Assembly: GCF_008107695.1 (NCBI RefSeq) | Contig: NZ_VIRG01000070.1 | Span: 62,001 to 126,000 of the forward strand | Source: Stappia sp. BW2 | GTDB lineage: Bacteria > Pseudomonadota > Alphaproteobacteria > Rhizobiales > Stappiaceae | Length of the DNA: 64,000 nucleotides | Reading direction: 5' to 3' | In this document: piece by piece, positions 54,324 through 62,880 of the stretch | Position numbering within the stretch: position 1 is the first letter of the stretch | How the letters are laid out: each line of letters begins with the position of its first letter | Notes under the pieces: generated by a model | What the model saw: the letters and a program-made list of their open reading frames with translations, nothing else | Told to the model about the DNA's origin: nothing | The model's database searches: none | Position numbers and translations under genes: made by a program

Positions 54324-54950
54324 ATGAACCAGTCTTCCCATTTCGATACGAAACACACCCGGACACTCGACGACCTGCGGCGGAACATCTGCATGGCGCA
54401 GCCCGGCGAAGACCTGGTGCTCCACGAGACGGCCCTGACGGCGCAATACGGCATGTCCAGAACGCCGATCCGGCAGATCCTGCAAAGACTGGCCTATGAG
54501 AGGCTGGTGGAAACGAGAAGCGGTGTGGGAACGGTCGTCGTCGCCCTGCAGGAAGCACAGCGCAAGCGCGATACCCTGACACACAAGGGCATCCTGCAGG
54601 CAGCGCTGTTGCAGGACCTGCCAGACCTGTCGATTGCGCAGCATTCCGACATTCTGGCGCTGAGCGGCATCGCCTCGATGGTCGGCGAGGACGACCGGGA
54701 CCTTCAATACGATGTCAAAAGCCGGCTGCACGGCCTGCTGTCCGGCCTGATCCCGGATCCCATTCTCCAGGATGCCTTTTCGGCCAGCTACTGGCGGATG
54801 GTGCGCTGGCACATGCGCGATCTTGCCGTCGATGCAACTGCGGCGACTGGTCGGCTGCAGGCTTTCATCGAGCGGATTGCAGCCTACGAGGCTCGCAACA
54901 GCCGGGATCTAGTGAGCCGTATTGTCGAAGAGGAAAGCGCCGGCCTTTAG
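54324..54950 (+). CDS. GntR-family regulator of the amino-acid transporter
   Basis: 208 residues from the ATG at 54324. The N-terminal winged helix (LRRNICMAQPGEDLVLHETALTAQYGMSRTPIRQILQRLAYERLVETRSGVGTVV) is clear; the C-terminal helical domain is of the FadR/FCD kind but diverged. The open frame reaches back to 53757 through the permease gene, which is an artefact; an in-frame ATG at 54279 is the only other realistic start. It is divergent from the permease operon and close to the shared operator words. Confidence 0.85.
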   Translation: MNQSSHFDTKHTRTLDDLRRNICMAQPGEDLVLHETALTAQYGMSRTPIRQILQRLAYERLVETRSGVGTVVVALQEAQRKRDTLTHKGILQAALLQDLPDLSIAQHSDILALSGIASMVGEDDRDLQYDVKSRLHGLLSGLIPDPILQDAFSASYWRMVRWHMRDLAVDATAATGRLQAFIERIAAYEARNSRDLVSRIVEEESAGL

Positions 54951-54975
54951 ATTTGAGTTAAACGGGCGCGGAGGG

Positions 54976-55560
54976 TCAGGCCGGACCTAGGTCCCGCTCG
55001 GACCAGTGACGGCGGCACAGCGAGACGTATTTGTCATTGCCGCCGATGACGACCTGGTCGCCTTCTTCAACGATCTTGCCCTGTGCATCCATCCGGGCAA
55101 CCATCGTTGCCTTGCGCCCGCACCAGCAGATGGTTTTGATTTCCTTCAGGTTGTCGGCAAGCGCCAGCAAGGCGGCGCTGCCAGGGAAAAGCTTTCCCTG
55201 GAAATCCGTTCTGAGACCGAAGCACATCACCGGAATACGCAGCATGTCGGCCACCCGGGCGAGCTGCCAGACCTGATCTTCCGTCAGAAACTGGGCTTCG
55301 TCGACAAGGACCGCATCGACTTTCTGCGCTTCGTTGGCGCGCAGGATGTGTTCGAAGACATTGTCGGACGCGTTGAAGACATCGGCATCCGCTCCCAGCC
55401 CGATGCGCGAGGCGATCCGGCCCTTGCCGGCCCGGTTGTCGAAGGCGGCGATCAGGAGCAGCGTGTTCATTCCGCGCTCCTCGTAGTTATAGGCGGCCTG
55501 CAGAAGCACGGTCGACTTGCCGGCGTTCATCGAGGAGTAGTTGAAATAGAGTTTGGCCAT
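54976..55560 (-). CDS. tdk: Thymidine kinase
   Basis: 194 residues, type II thymidine kinase. Walker A is SSMNAGKST (about 7-15), Walker B region VDAVLVDEAQFL, and the zinc lid has CWCGRKAT plus CRRHW near the C-terminus. It phosphorylates thymidine in salvage. It is convergent with the GntR gene. Confidence 0.95.
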   Translation of the reverse strand: MAKLYFNYSSMNAGKSTVLLQAAYNYEERGMNTLLLIAAFDNRAGKGRIASRIGLGADADVFNASDNVFEHILRANEAQKVDAVLVDEAQFLTEDQVWQLARVADMLRIPVMCFGLRTDFQGKLFPGSAALLALADNLKEIKTICWCGRKATMVARMDAQGKIVEEGDQVVIGGNDKYVSLCRRHWSERDLGPA

Positions 55561-55674
55561 GCGGAACTTTTGGAATCGATCTTGAAGTTTCGGGCAGTTT
55601 TCAGGAAACCACCCGAAGCCTCAAACACTTTCCGGTTGAAGTCACAGCCAATGATTCAATTTCTGGTGCAGAGA

Positions 55675-56778
55675 TCAGTTTGCCGGGGTTTGGGCGATCT
55701 CCACAATCAGCGGCAGATGGTCGGAGCCGATATCGGGCCCAAGAGAGACATTGATGACCTGAATGTCCTTGGAGACGGCAAACTGGTCGACGGGAGCGCC
55801 GAGGATCCAGTGCAGGCTGTAGTCGAAGAAAAAGCGCGTTGTCTGGGGCCAGCCATCCGGATAGGCGGTCTTCAGACCGTTGCGCGAAAGGGTTTGCTGG
55901 AACCTTGCGGACCACGGTGAGCTGTTCCAGTCGCCAATCGCCAGAATGTTGGTGCCGTTGGTGGCTTTCAGGGTGTCGATGACGCTGTCTGCTTCATCGA
56001 AATAGCGGCGCTTGTTCTCCCAACGGGCCTTCGAGCGCGGGCTGTCGGGATGAATGACCAGCAGATGCAAGGGCGCGGCTCCGGTGTCGAGGGAGAGAGA
56101 CAGAAGCTCCCTGTCACCGTCGTAATAGACGTTGGCCCCGGGAGGCACTTCGCCGGAAATGACGCGGGTTTCTTCCGATGACAGCGGAAAGCGGGAATAG
56201 ACCGCAAGGCCTCCCAGCTCACCGACTTTCATGTATTGGGGAAAGCCGTTCTGGCCCGCGCCGCCAACCGGTAGGCCGAGGTGCTGCCAGCGGCGTTCCT
56301 GCAGCCACCAAAGCACTTCCTGGAAGACGACAACGTCCGGCTGCTCCTTTTCCAGAAAGGCCTGCAAGACCTTGTCTCCGAGGAACAGGTGTTCAAGGTT
56401 GATGGAGACGATCTTGAGCGGGCGGTCCCCCGGAGCGGCCGGGCCAAGGGGCTTGGTGTTGGCAAGCGTGCGCGCGCCGGTCAGTCCGGCGAGGCTGAGA
56501 AACGTCGCCAGCGCCAGGAGCCAGATTACACGGTAGACCAAACGAAAGCGGTGCCGGACCAGAAAACCGGCTGCACCAGCGACACAGCCTGCGAGGCCGG
56601 CAGCCAGAAACTGCCGCAGGAAGAAGCTCATGTTGTCCGCAATCCAGACGTCCGGCGCCAGAAACGCCAACAGACCCAGCACGCTGACGGCAATGGCGCC
56701 AAGGCTGCCGCACCAACCGATCAGGGACAATGCGCTGTGGAGCAGGGAACGCGGTTTAGCCTGGGGCTTTCGAAACAT
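55675..56778 (-). CDS. Membrane-anchored endonuclease/exonuclease/phosphatase-family protein
   Basis: 367 residues. Three hydrophobic segments within the first ~100 residues anchor it in the membrane; an EEP domain follows, with SINLEHL, VVVFQEVLWWL, IGDWNSSPWS and the final GSDHLPL. The family includes DNase I-like nucleases and sphingomyelinases; the catalytic domain probably faces the periplasm. The substrate is unknown. Confidence 0.85.
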   Translation of the reverse strand: MFRKPQAKPRSLLHSALSLIGWCGSLGAIAVSVLGLLAFLAPDVWIADNMSFFLRQFLAAGLAGCVAGAAGFLVRHRFRLVYRVIWLLALATFLSLAGLTGARTLANTKPLGPAAPGDRPLKIVSINLEHLFLGDKVLQAFLEKEQPDVVVFQEVLWWLQERRWQHLGLPVGGAGQNGFPQYMKVGELGGLAVYSRFPLSSEETRVISGEVPPGANVYYDGDRELLSLSLDTGAAPLHLLVIHPDSPRSKARWENKRRYFDEADSVIDTLKATNGTNILAIGDWNSSPWSARFQQTLSRNGLKTAYPDGWPQTTRFFFDYSLHWILGAPVDQFAVSKDIQVINVSLGPDIGSDHLPLIVEIAQTPAN

Positions 56779-56919
56779 GGCAGCCTGGGTCCGATTTCAT
56801 GAGAAGGCGGATGTGCTTAACACGGACTGTGCGGAAGGTGCGACTTGTTTTGCTCCCAGGTCAGGTCCGTTTGCTCCCGAGCACTGCAGGAAGCGCCTTA
56901 GAGGTGCAGTCTCGCGGTG

Positions 56920-58476
56920 TCAGGCGTCCAGCCCGGACAAGCCTTCCAGCAGCGGACCGATGTGGTCCCGGTATTTTTCGAAGCGGTTCACGGCCCCGGT
57001 ATGAATGGGTTGTCTGACCTGGGTCATGGAGAAGGTGAAGACCTGCGCCTCGTTAGCTTCGTGATGGAGGCAGGCATCGTCCCAGGCCAACCCGGTGTCG
57101 GCAATCAGGGCCGGGCGTTCGTGTTCAGGATCGCTCACCAGGGCCTCATAGGACTGGTCGCGTATTGCAACTGGCAGCACATCGCGCCAATGCGTCATCA
57201 GTCTTCTGTACTGCCCGTAATAGTGGGCGAGCGATTGCTGGCTTTCACAGTAACCGTGCTTGCCGGGCAGGGGCGTCATGTAGATCGAGACGCAGGTGTC
57301 GGCCGGGTTGCGGCTGACGTGGCAGAAATGCGCGTTCGGAAACAGCAGGGCGATCAACCACAGATGCTCGAAATTCTGCGGCATCTTGTCGATCACGCGG
57401 GCGCTTTTCCTGCTGAATCCGTCGAGCATCGTCAGGTACTTGCGGCCAATGCGCTGGGCAGTCTTGCGGTCGAGCGCCCTGGCGGCGTCGAAGAAGGCAG
57501 TCTCACCTGTTTGGCCCGATGTCAGGCCGTTGATCTGCTCGTCAAAGAAGCTGAGTTCGCCTGCAGCCGTTGCCTTTGGGTGGGCAGAGAGGATGGCCTC
57601 CACCAGCGAGGTGCCCGAGCGTGGCATGCCGAAGACAAAGACGGGCCTATCGCTGGTAAGGGCGAAGTCCTTGCGGTCCTCGAAGAACTGTTTTGAAAAG
57701 ACCTCCCGGCAATTGTCGATATGGCGTTCCTGCCAGGCAGCATCATAGTGGCCATAAAGGTCGCTGCGATGCAGGCCGAGATAGTGAAAGGCCTTCGGAA
57801 GGTCGCCAGTGTCGTCGCAGATCTTGCCGGCAGTGAAGGCAAGCCTTGCGCGTTCGACCTTCGACAGCGGCCGGTCCGCATCGTTCAGCAGGGCCTCGAT
57901 CTTTTCCAGCGCTTCCCGTTTCAGGCCAATGTCGGAGAGGTCCCTTGCGCTGATCAGAACGGAAGGTTCTTCCGGGGCGAGCTCCAGCGCGCGGCGAAAG
58001 TGGGTTTCCGCCTCGTCCATCTTGCCGAGCGAGACTTTCAGTCGCGAGAGCGCCAGATGCGCGATGGCCGATGCTTCGTTGATGGCGAGCGCGTTCTGGA
58101 AGGCATGTTCGGCCATGACGGGCCGCCGCAGCCTGGCGTAGATCTCCCCCAGGGTGCGCTGGGCGAATTCGGATTTTCCGTCAAGGGCGACGGCCTTGCG
58201 CGCATGGGGCAGGGCTTCCTCGAAGCGGTTGTCGAGCGTGAGGGCGTCCGCCAGCGTCGCAAAGATAACCGCCTCCTTCTTGGCAACCTTTGCTGCAGCC
58301 TGAAGATGGTCGATTGCCCGGTCCGCGTGTCCGTGGGTCAGGTAGATGACGCCGAGCCAGTGGTTGACCTGCGGGTCGCGCGGATTGGCTTGGTTGAGAT
58401 CGGTCAGGATCTCCAGTGCCATGCCGTAGTCCTTGGCGTCGATGCACCGAAGCGCGGCTTCCAGCGGGTTTGACAC
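56920..58476 (-). CDS. TPR-repeat sulfotransferase
   Basis: 518 residues. About six tetratricopeptide repeats fill residues 1-210 (for example LGVIYLTHGHADRAIDHLQAAAKVAKKEA). From ~270 a sulfotransferase domain starts with the PAPS-binding FVFGMPRSGTSLVEAILSAHP, followed by CHVSRNPADTCVSIYM, the 3-phosphate-binding part. It would transfer sulfate to an unknown acceptor. It lies 60 bp after uvrC on the same strand. Confidence 0.88.
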   Translation of the reverse strand: MSNPLEAALRCIDAKDYGMALEILTDLNQANPRDPQVNHWLGVIYLTHGHADRAIDHLQAAAKVAKKEAVIFATLADALTLDNRFEEALPHARKAVALDGKSEFAQRTLGEIYARLRRPVMAEHAFQNALAINEASAIAHLALSRLKVSLGKMDEAETHFRRALELAPEEPSVLISARDLSDIGLKREALEKIEALLNDADRPLSKVERARLAFTAGKICDDTGDLPKAFHYLGLHRSDLYGHYDAAWQERHIDNCREVFSKQFFEDRKDFALTSDRPVFVFGMPRSGTSLVEAILSAHPKATAAGELSFFDEQINGLTSGQTGETAFFDAARALDRKTAQRIGRKYLTMLDGFSRKSARVIDKMPQNFEHLWLIALLFPNAHFCHVSRNPADTCVSIYMTPLPGKHGYCESQQSLAHYYGQYRRLMTHWRDVLPVAIRDQSYEALVSDPEHERPALIADTGLAWDDACLHHEANEAQVFTFSMTQVRQPIHTGAVNRFEKYRDHIGPLLEGLSGLDA

Positions 58477-58536
58477 GTTCAGTCTTCCTTGGCTTTGGCG
58501 ATATCATCAGCCGGGTGGAAAGGCCGGTGCGACGTC

Positions 58537-60525
58537 CTATTCATGAAAATGATCGTAGACCAGTTTGGCAATCGCTTCGGAGATACCGGGTACGGCGGCC
58601 AGATCGTCGACACCCGCCTTGGAAACGGCCTTGGCTGTGCCGAAGTGGCGCAGCAGCGCCTTTTTGCGCGTTGGACCAACACCGGCGATCTCGTCCAGCG
58701 GGTTTTTGGTAATGTCCTTCTTGCGGCGGGCCCTGTGGCTGCCGATGGCAAAGCGGTGGGCTTCGTCGCGCAGACGCTGGACGAAATAAAGCACCGGGTC
58801 ACGCTCTGGCAGCATGAAGGACTGCCGGCCGGTGATGAAGAATTTCTCCCGTCCGGCGTCCCGGTCCGGCCCCTTGGCGATGCCGACGAGCGGCACATCG
58901 GTGATGCCGAGGCTTTCCAGCGTCTCGCGCGCCGCCGTCAACTGCCCCTGGCCACCATCGATGAGCACCAGTTCCGGCCAGGCCGGTACGCCGGTGTCGG
59001 CGGGGGCCGTTTCCAGATCGCTGTCTTCGCCGTCTTCGAGGGCAGGCTCATCCGTCTCCGGCTTTTTGTCTTCGCGGGCGTGTTCCTTCAACAACCGGGA
59101 GAACCGCCGCGTCAGAACTTCGCGCATCATGCCGTAGTCGTCGCCAGGAACGAGATCTTCCGACTTGATATTGAACTTGCGGTACTGGCCTTTGGCAAAG
59201 CCTTCCAGGCCCGCGACGATCATGCCGCCGACAGCATTGGTGCCCATGATGTGCGAGTTATCGTAGACCTCGATCCGCCGTGGAGTTTGGGCCAGGTCGA
59301 ACGCTTCGGCGACGCCTTTCAGCAAGCGAGCCTGGCTGGAGGTTTCCGCCAGCCTGCGGCCAAGTGCTTCGCGCGCATTGGTGAGCGCGTGGTCGACCAG
59401 TTCCTTCTTTTCTCCGCGCTTGGGGTTCGCAACATCGACCTTGCGGCCTGTGCGCTCGCTGAGCGCCTGCGCGAGCAGGTCCTGTTCGCTCAGCTCGTGG
59501 GAGAGGAGGATCTGCCGCGGCGCGGGCTTGTCATCGTAGAACTGCGCCAGGAAACTTTCCAGAATATCGGCTTCCTCGAAGGACTTGTCGGCCTTGGGAA
59601 AATAGGCCCGGTTGCCCCAGTTCTGGCCGGTGCGGAAGAAGAACACCTGCACGCAGGTCTGGCCGCCTTCCTGGTGAATGGCGAAAACGTCGGCTTCCTC
59701 GACCGATTGCGGGTTGATGCCCTGATGCGCCTGAATGTGCGACAGCGCGGACAGGCGGTCGCGGTAGATGGCGGCGCGCTCGAATTCCAGATCGGCGGAT
59801 GCGGCTTCCATCTGCTGGGCAAGCTGGGTCTTGATCAACTGGCTGCGGCCGGACAGGAACGCCTGCGCCTCCGAAACCAGACCGGCATAATCCGCGGGAT
59901 CGATTTCACCAGTGCAGGGGCCGGCACAGCGCTTGATCTGATACTGCAGGCAGGGTCTGCTGCGGTTTTCGTAATAGCTGTCAGAGCAGGTCCGGATCAG
60001 GAAGGCCTTCTGGAGCGCGTTGATGGTGCGGTCGACCGCACCTGCGGAGGCGAAGGGGCCGAAATAGTCACCCTTGCGCTTGCGCGCGCCGCGATGCTTG
60101 ACGATGGCGGGCGATTCATGGTCGCCGGTCACCAGAATATAAGGGAAGGACTTGTCGTCGCGCAGCAGCACGTTGAACCGTGGCCGCAGGCGCTTGATCA
60201 GATTGGCTTCCAGAAGCAGGGCTTCCGGCTCTGTCTGGGTGACAACGAATTCCATCGCTGCCGTCGCCAGGATCATACGCATGATCCGGTTGGACTGACC
60301 CTGCAGGCGCGTGTAGCTGGTGACCCGCTTCTTGAGGCTGCGGGCCTTGCCGACGTAGAGAACCTCGCCGTTTTCGTCCAGCATCCTGTAGACGCCCGGC
60401 CCGTTGGGCAGGCGCTTGACCTCGTCGGCAATGACCTCGACGCCCTTGCGTGCGGGGGCCGTGTCGGCCTCCGGCGCGGATACGGCGCTTTTTTCAGAAT
60501 CAGTATCGTCCTGCATGCCAGACAT
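58537..60525 (-). CDS. uvrC: Excinuclease ABC subunit C
   Basis: 662 residues. GIY-YIG nuclease at the N-terminus ([27 protein letters not shown]), four Cys ([25 protein letters not shown]), UVR motif [14 protein letters not shown], RNase H-like second nuclease ([20 protein letters not shown]) and C-terminal helix-hairpin-helix pair. It makes both cuts beside UvrB-bound DNA lesions. A charged insertion near 480-520 (Asp/Glu-rich) is a usual alphaproteobacterial feature. Confidence 0.96.
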   Translation of the reverse strand: MSGMQDDTDSEKSAVSAPEADTAPARKGVEVIADEVKRLPNGPGVYRMLDENGEVLYVGKARSLKKRVTSYTRLQGQSNRIMRMILATAAMEFVVTQTEPEALLLEANLIKRLRPRFNVLLRDDKSFPYILVTGDHESPAIVKHRGARKRKGDYFGPFASAGAVDRTINALQKAFLIRTCSDSYYENRSRPCLQYQIKRCAGPCTGEIDPADYAGLVSEAQAFLSGRSQLIKTQLAQQMEAASADLEFERAAIYRDRLSALSHIQAHQGINPQSVEEADVFAIHQEGGQTCVQVFFFRTGQNWGNRAYFPKADKSFEEADILESFLAQFYDDKPAPRQILLSHELSEQDLLAQALSERTGRKVDVANPKRGEKKELVDHALTNAREALGRRLAETSSQARLLKGVAEAFDLAQTPRRIEVYDNSHIMGTNAVGGMIVAGLEGFAKGQYRKFNIKSEDLVPGDDYGMMREVLTRRFSRLLKEHAREDKKPETDEPALEDGEDSDLETAPADTGVPAWPELVLIDGGQGQLTAARETLESLGITDVPLVGIAKGPDRDAGREKFFITGRQSFMLPERDPVLYFVQRLRDEAHRFAIGSHRARRKKDITKNPLDEIAGVGPTRKKALLRHFGTAKAVSKAGVDDLAAVPGISEAIAKLVYDHFHE

Positions 60526-60606
60526 TTAAGCCGCGCAAGGCAATAGGGAAAGAGGTGGGCGCAGCGAAGCGCGGCTCTGCTGCCAAGCGGACTGCAAAAA
60601 GGGCTT

Positions 60607-61620
60607 TTAGGAGGTGTGCCCCAGCACATAGACGGTGGCGATGTAGGCACAATAGGCTGTGGTCATGACCGCGCCGGACACACGGCCGAGACAGATGCGC
60701 ATTCCGGCAAGGATTGTCAGCAGGATCGCACAGGCCAGCATGACCCAGATATCCAGTTTCAGCACTTCCTGCGGCACGTCGATGGGCACGACGACGGCGG
60801 TGATGCCGATGATGGCAAGCAGATTGAAGACGTTGGAGCCGATGACGTTGCCAATGGCGACGGCGCCATGCTGGCGAATTGCCGCCATGACGGTGGTGGC
60901 AAGTTCCGGCAGGGACGTGCCGAGCGCAATGACGGTCAGGCCGATGACCGCTTCGCTGACGCCCCAGGATGTTGCGATAGAGGTGGCCCCTGTGATGGTG
61001 AAATGGGCGCCGAGGGGCAGTCCGACCAGGCCGAGCACGATATAGGCCAGCGCGATCCAGACGGAATCGGGAACGTCTTCGACATCGTCCAGGCCGTCGT
61101 CTTCTTCAATCTGCATTTCGGCGGCGGCAGCGCCTGCGGAGGCCGCGGCAATCGCCTTCTGCTCTTTTCTGTGCTTCTGCGCCATGATCGTTGAGGCCGC
61201 GAGAAAGACACCGAGCAGTGCCAGAAGAATGACCCCTGATGTCAGACCGATGGGGGTGAAGAAACAAAGCGCCATGAACACAATGGTGACGGCGACCATG
61301 AACAGCGCGTTGCGCGTCGCGCCGGTTTCACCGCACGGCGTTGCAGCAATCAGCGCGGGCATGCCCAGAACCAGAAGCACGTTGGCGATGTTGGAGCCGA
61401 CAACGTTGCCGATGGCGATACCGCCGGCGCCGTCCATGGCGGCTTGCAGGGAAATGACGAGTTCCGGGGCCGATGTGCCGAAGGCGACGATGGTCAGGCC
61501 GATGACCAGATTGGGAATGCCGAGACGTTGCGCAATGCCAACAGAACCCCTGACCAAGACATCGCCGGCGATAATCAGAACAACAAGTCCGCCTGCGAGG
61601 CTGATGTAGTCAAAGAGCAT
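60607..61620 (-). CDS. Calcium/sodium antiporter (CaCA, YrbG type)
   Basis: 337 residues with two inverted halves of five membrane segments. The ion-binding alpha repeats are seen as FGTSAPELVISLQAAM with GNVVGSNIANVLLVLG, and LGTSLPELATTVMAAI with GNVIGSNVFNLLAIIG. The cytoplasmic loop is acidic (QIEEDDGLDDVEDVPD) and may sense cations. It exchanges Ca2+ for Na+ or K+ across the inner membrane. Confidence 0.93.
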   Translation of the reverse strand: MLFDYISLAGGLVVLIIAGDVLVRGSVGIAQRLGIPNLVIGLTIVAFGTSAPELVISLQAAMDGAGGIAIGNVVGSNIANVLLVLGMPALIAATPCGETGATRNALFMVAVTIVFMALCFFTPIGLTSGVILLALLGVFLAASTIMAQKHRKEQKAIAAASAGAAAAEMQIEEDDGLDDVEDVPDSVWIALAYIVLGLVGLPLGAHFTITGATSIATSWGVSEAVIGLTVIALGTSLPELATTVMAAIRQHGAVAIGNVIGSNVFNLLAIIGITAVVVPIDVPQEVLKLDIWVMLACAILLTILAGMRICLGRVSGAVMTTAYCAYIATVYVLGHTS

Positions 61621-61992
61621 TTACGAAATTCCGGTTCGGGTCGGTTTCAATCGTCGAGAGTGGCTTCAATGTGGCAGCGCCAGAGTTCAACTCGGCGCCT
61701 TATACGCAATAGATCGGTGAGGGGAAAGCCGCGGACAAGGATCTTTCTACCGGCCAAATGGGGTTTCTGAATGCAAATTGCAATTGTCTTTACGGGTCTT
61801 TCATCCTGTCAGAATGTTGCCGCCATTCGTCACCAAAACTCCCCATTCTCAATCCTGATCCGCCACAAACGCTCTCCATATCTGAGCATTGGGGGAGAGT
61901 GAGGACGCGGCTTTTTACCCGTCCAACTCGCAAGATGGTCGGCGGTTATCCGGCCAAAGCACTAATGGATAAAGTGGATCTGGAGTACTCAA
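61621..61992. other. Divergent intergenic region before the porin gene
   Basis: No gene is supported here. It must hold promoters for the exchanger and the porin. No clear operator or structured RNA was found. Confidence 0.4.
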
Positions 61993-62664
61993 ATGAAACG
62001 TCTTGCACTTGCTGGCATGGCCCTGACAGCCACGGCGGCCGCATCGGCGCCTGTACTGGCTGCGGATCTGCCGCAGTCGCCGGCACCGGCCTATGAGGCG
62101 GTTCCGGCTCCGCAGCAGAGCATCGATTGGACCGGCCTTTACGTCGGTGGCAATCTCGGTTGGGCTTTCGGCCAATTCGACAACAAGGCCGGCAACAACA
62201 CCGGGCTTGGCGTGGATGCCAATGGCATCGCCGGCGGTCTTTACACCGGTTACAATTTCCAGGTGACGCCGAACTTCGTCGTCGGTGCGGAAGCTGACTT
62301 CACCCTGACCGATCTGGAAAAATCCAAATCCAACGGCGGTCTGACCCTGCGGTCCAAGTCCGATTGGAACTCCAATTTCCGGGGCCGTGTCGGTTATGCC
62401 TTCGACCGTTACCTGGTTTACGGCGCCGGCGGTCTGGCAATTGCCGACCTGGAAGTGTCCGGCAATGGCGACACCGACAGCAAAACGGCCCTGGGCTGGA
62501 CGCTGGGCGCAGGTGGCGAAGCAGCGCTCACCAACAACATCAGCGCCAAGCTGGAATATGTTTACCAGGACTTCGGCGAACAGGATTTCAACCTGAACGG
62601 AACCGGCGTGAGCTCGGATTTCAGCAATTCGCAGGTTCGCATGGGTCTTGGCTACAAGTTCTAA
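61993..62664 (+). CDS. Outer-membrane beta-barrel porin (Omp25/Omp31 type)
   Basis: 223 residues. Signal peptide of 23 residues ending VLAADLP, a Pro/Ala-rich linker, then an eight-stranded barrel beginning DWTGLYVGGNLGWAFG and ending in SQVRMGLGYKF with terminal Phe, the outer-membrane insertion signal. It matches the Omp25/Omp31 and OmpW-like surface proteins abundant in Hyphomicrobiales. A terminator follows. Confidence 0.93.
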   Translation: MKRLALAGMALTATAAASAPVLAADLPQSPAPAYEAVPAPQQSIDWTGLYVGGNLGWAFGQFDNKAGNNTGLGVDANGIAGGLYTGYNFQVTPNFVVGAEADFTLTDLEKSKSNGGLTLRSKSDWNSNFRGRVGYAFDRYLVYGAGGLAIADLEVSGNGDTDSKTALGWTLGAGGEAALTNNISAKLEYVYQDFGEQDFNLNGTGVSSDFSNSQVRMGLGYKF

Positions 62665-62689
62665 GCCAGCCCTCAACCGATGCGGAAAG

Positions 62690-62718
62690 ACCCGGTACCG
62701 AAAGGTGCCGGGTTTTTT
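62690..62718 (+). terminator. Rho-independent terminator of the porin gene
   Basis: A 10-bp stem ACCCGGTACC / GGTGCCGGGT (one G-T pair) with a GAAA loop is followed by six T, 26 bases after the stop codon. Confidence 0.9.
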
Positions 62719-62880
62719 CATGCCGGTGTTCTCTCCAAAGTGATGCCGCCGGATACAAGTCGTTACAAGCTTTTCCGAATTTCGCCCCAGTACCGTGCTA
62801 GGGATGGCATCTAACGTAAGGTGCCGGTATTGAGGGTGTTCCCTTTCGCCCGCTAGCCCGGCCTTCAGGTGGAGAGACGC

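Noticed and set aside
58489..60546. 685-codon plus-strand frame opposite uvrC
   Set aside because: It mirrors a full-length, motif-complete uvrC; composition is Arg/Gly/Val-rich without domains, typical of antisense frames in high-G+C DNA.
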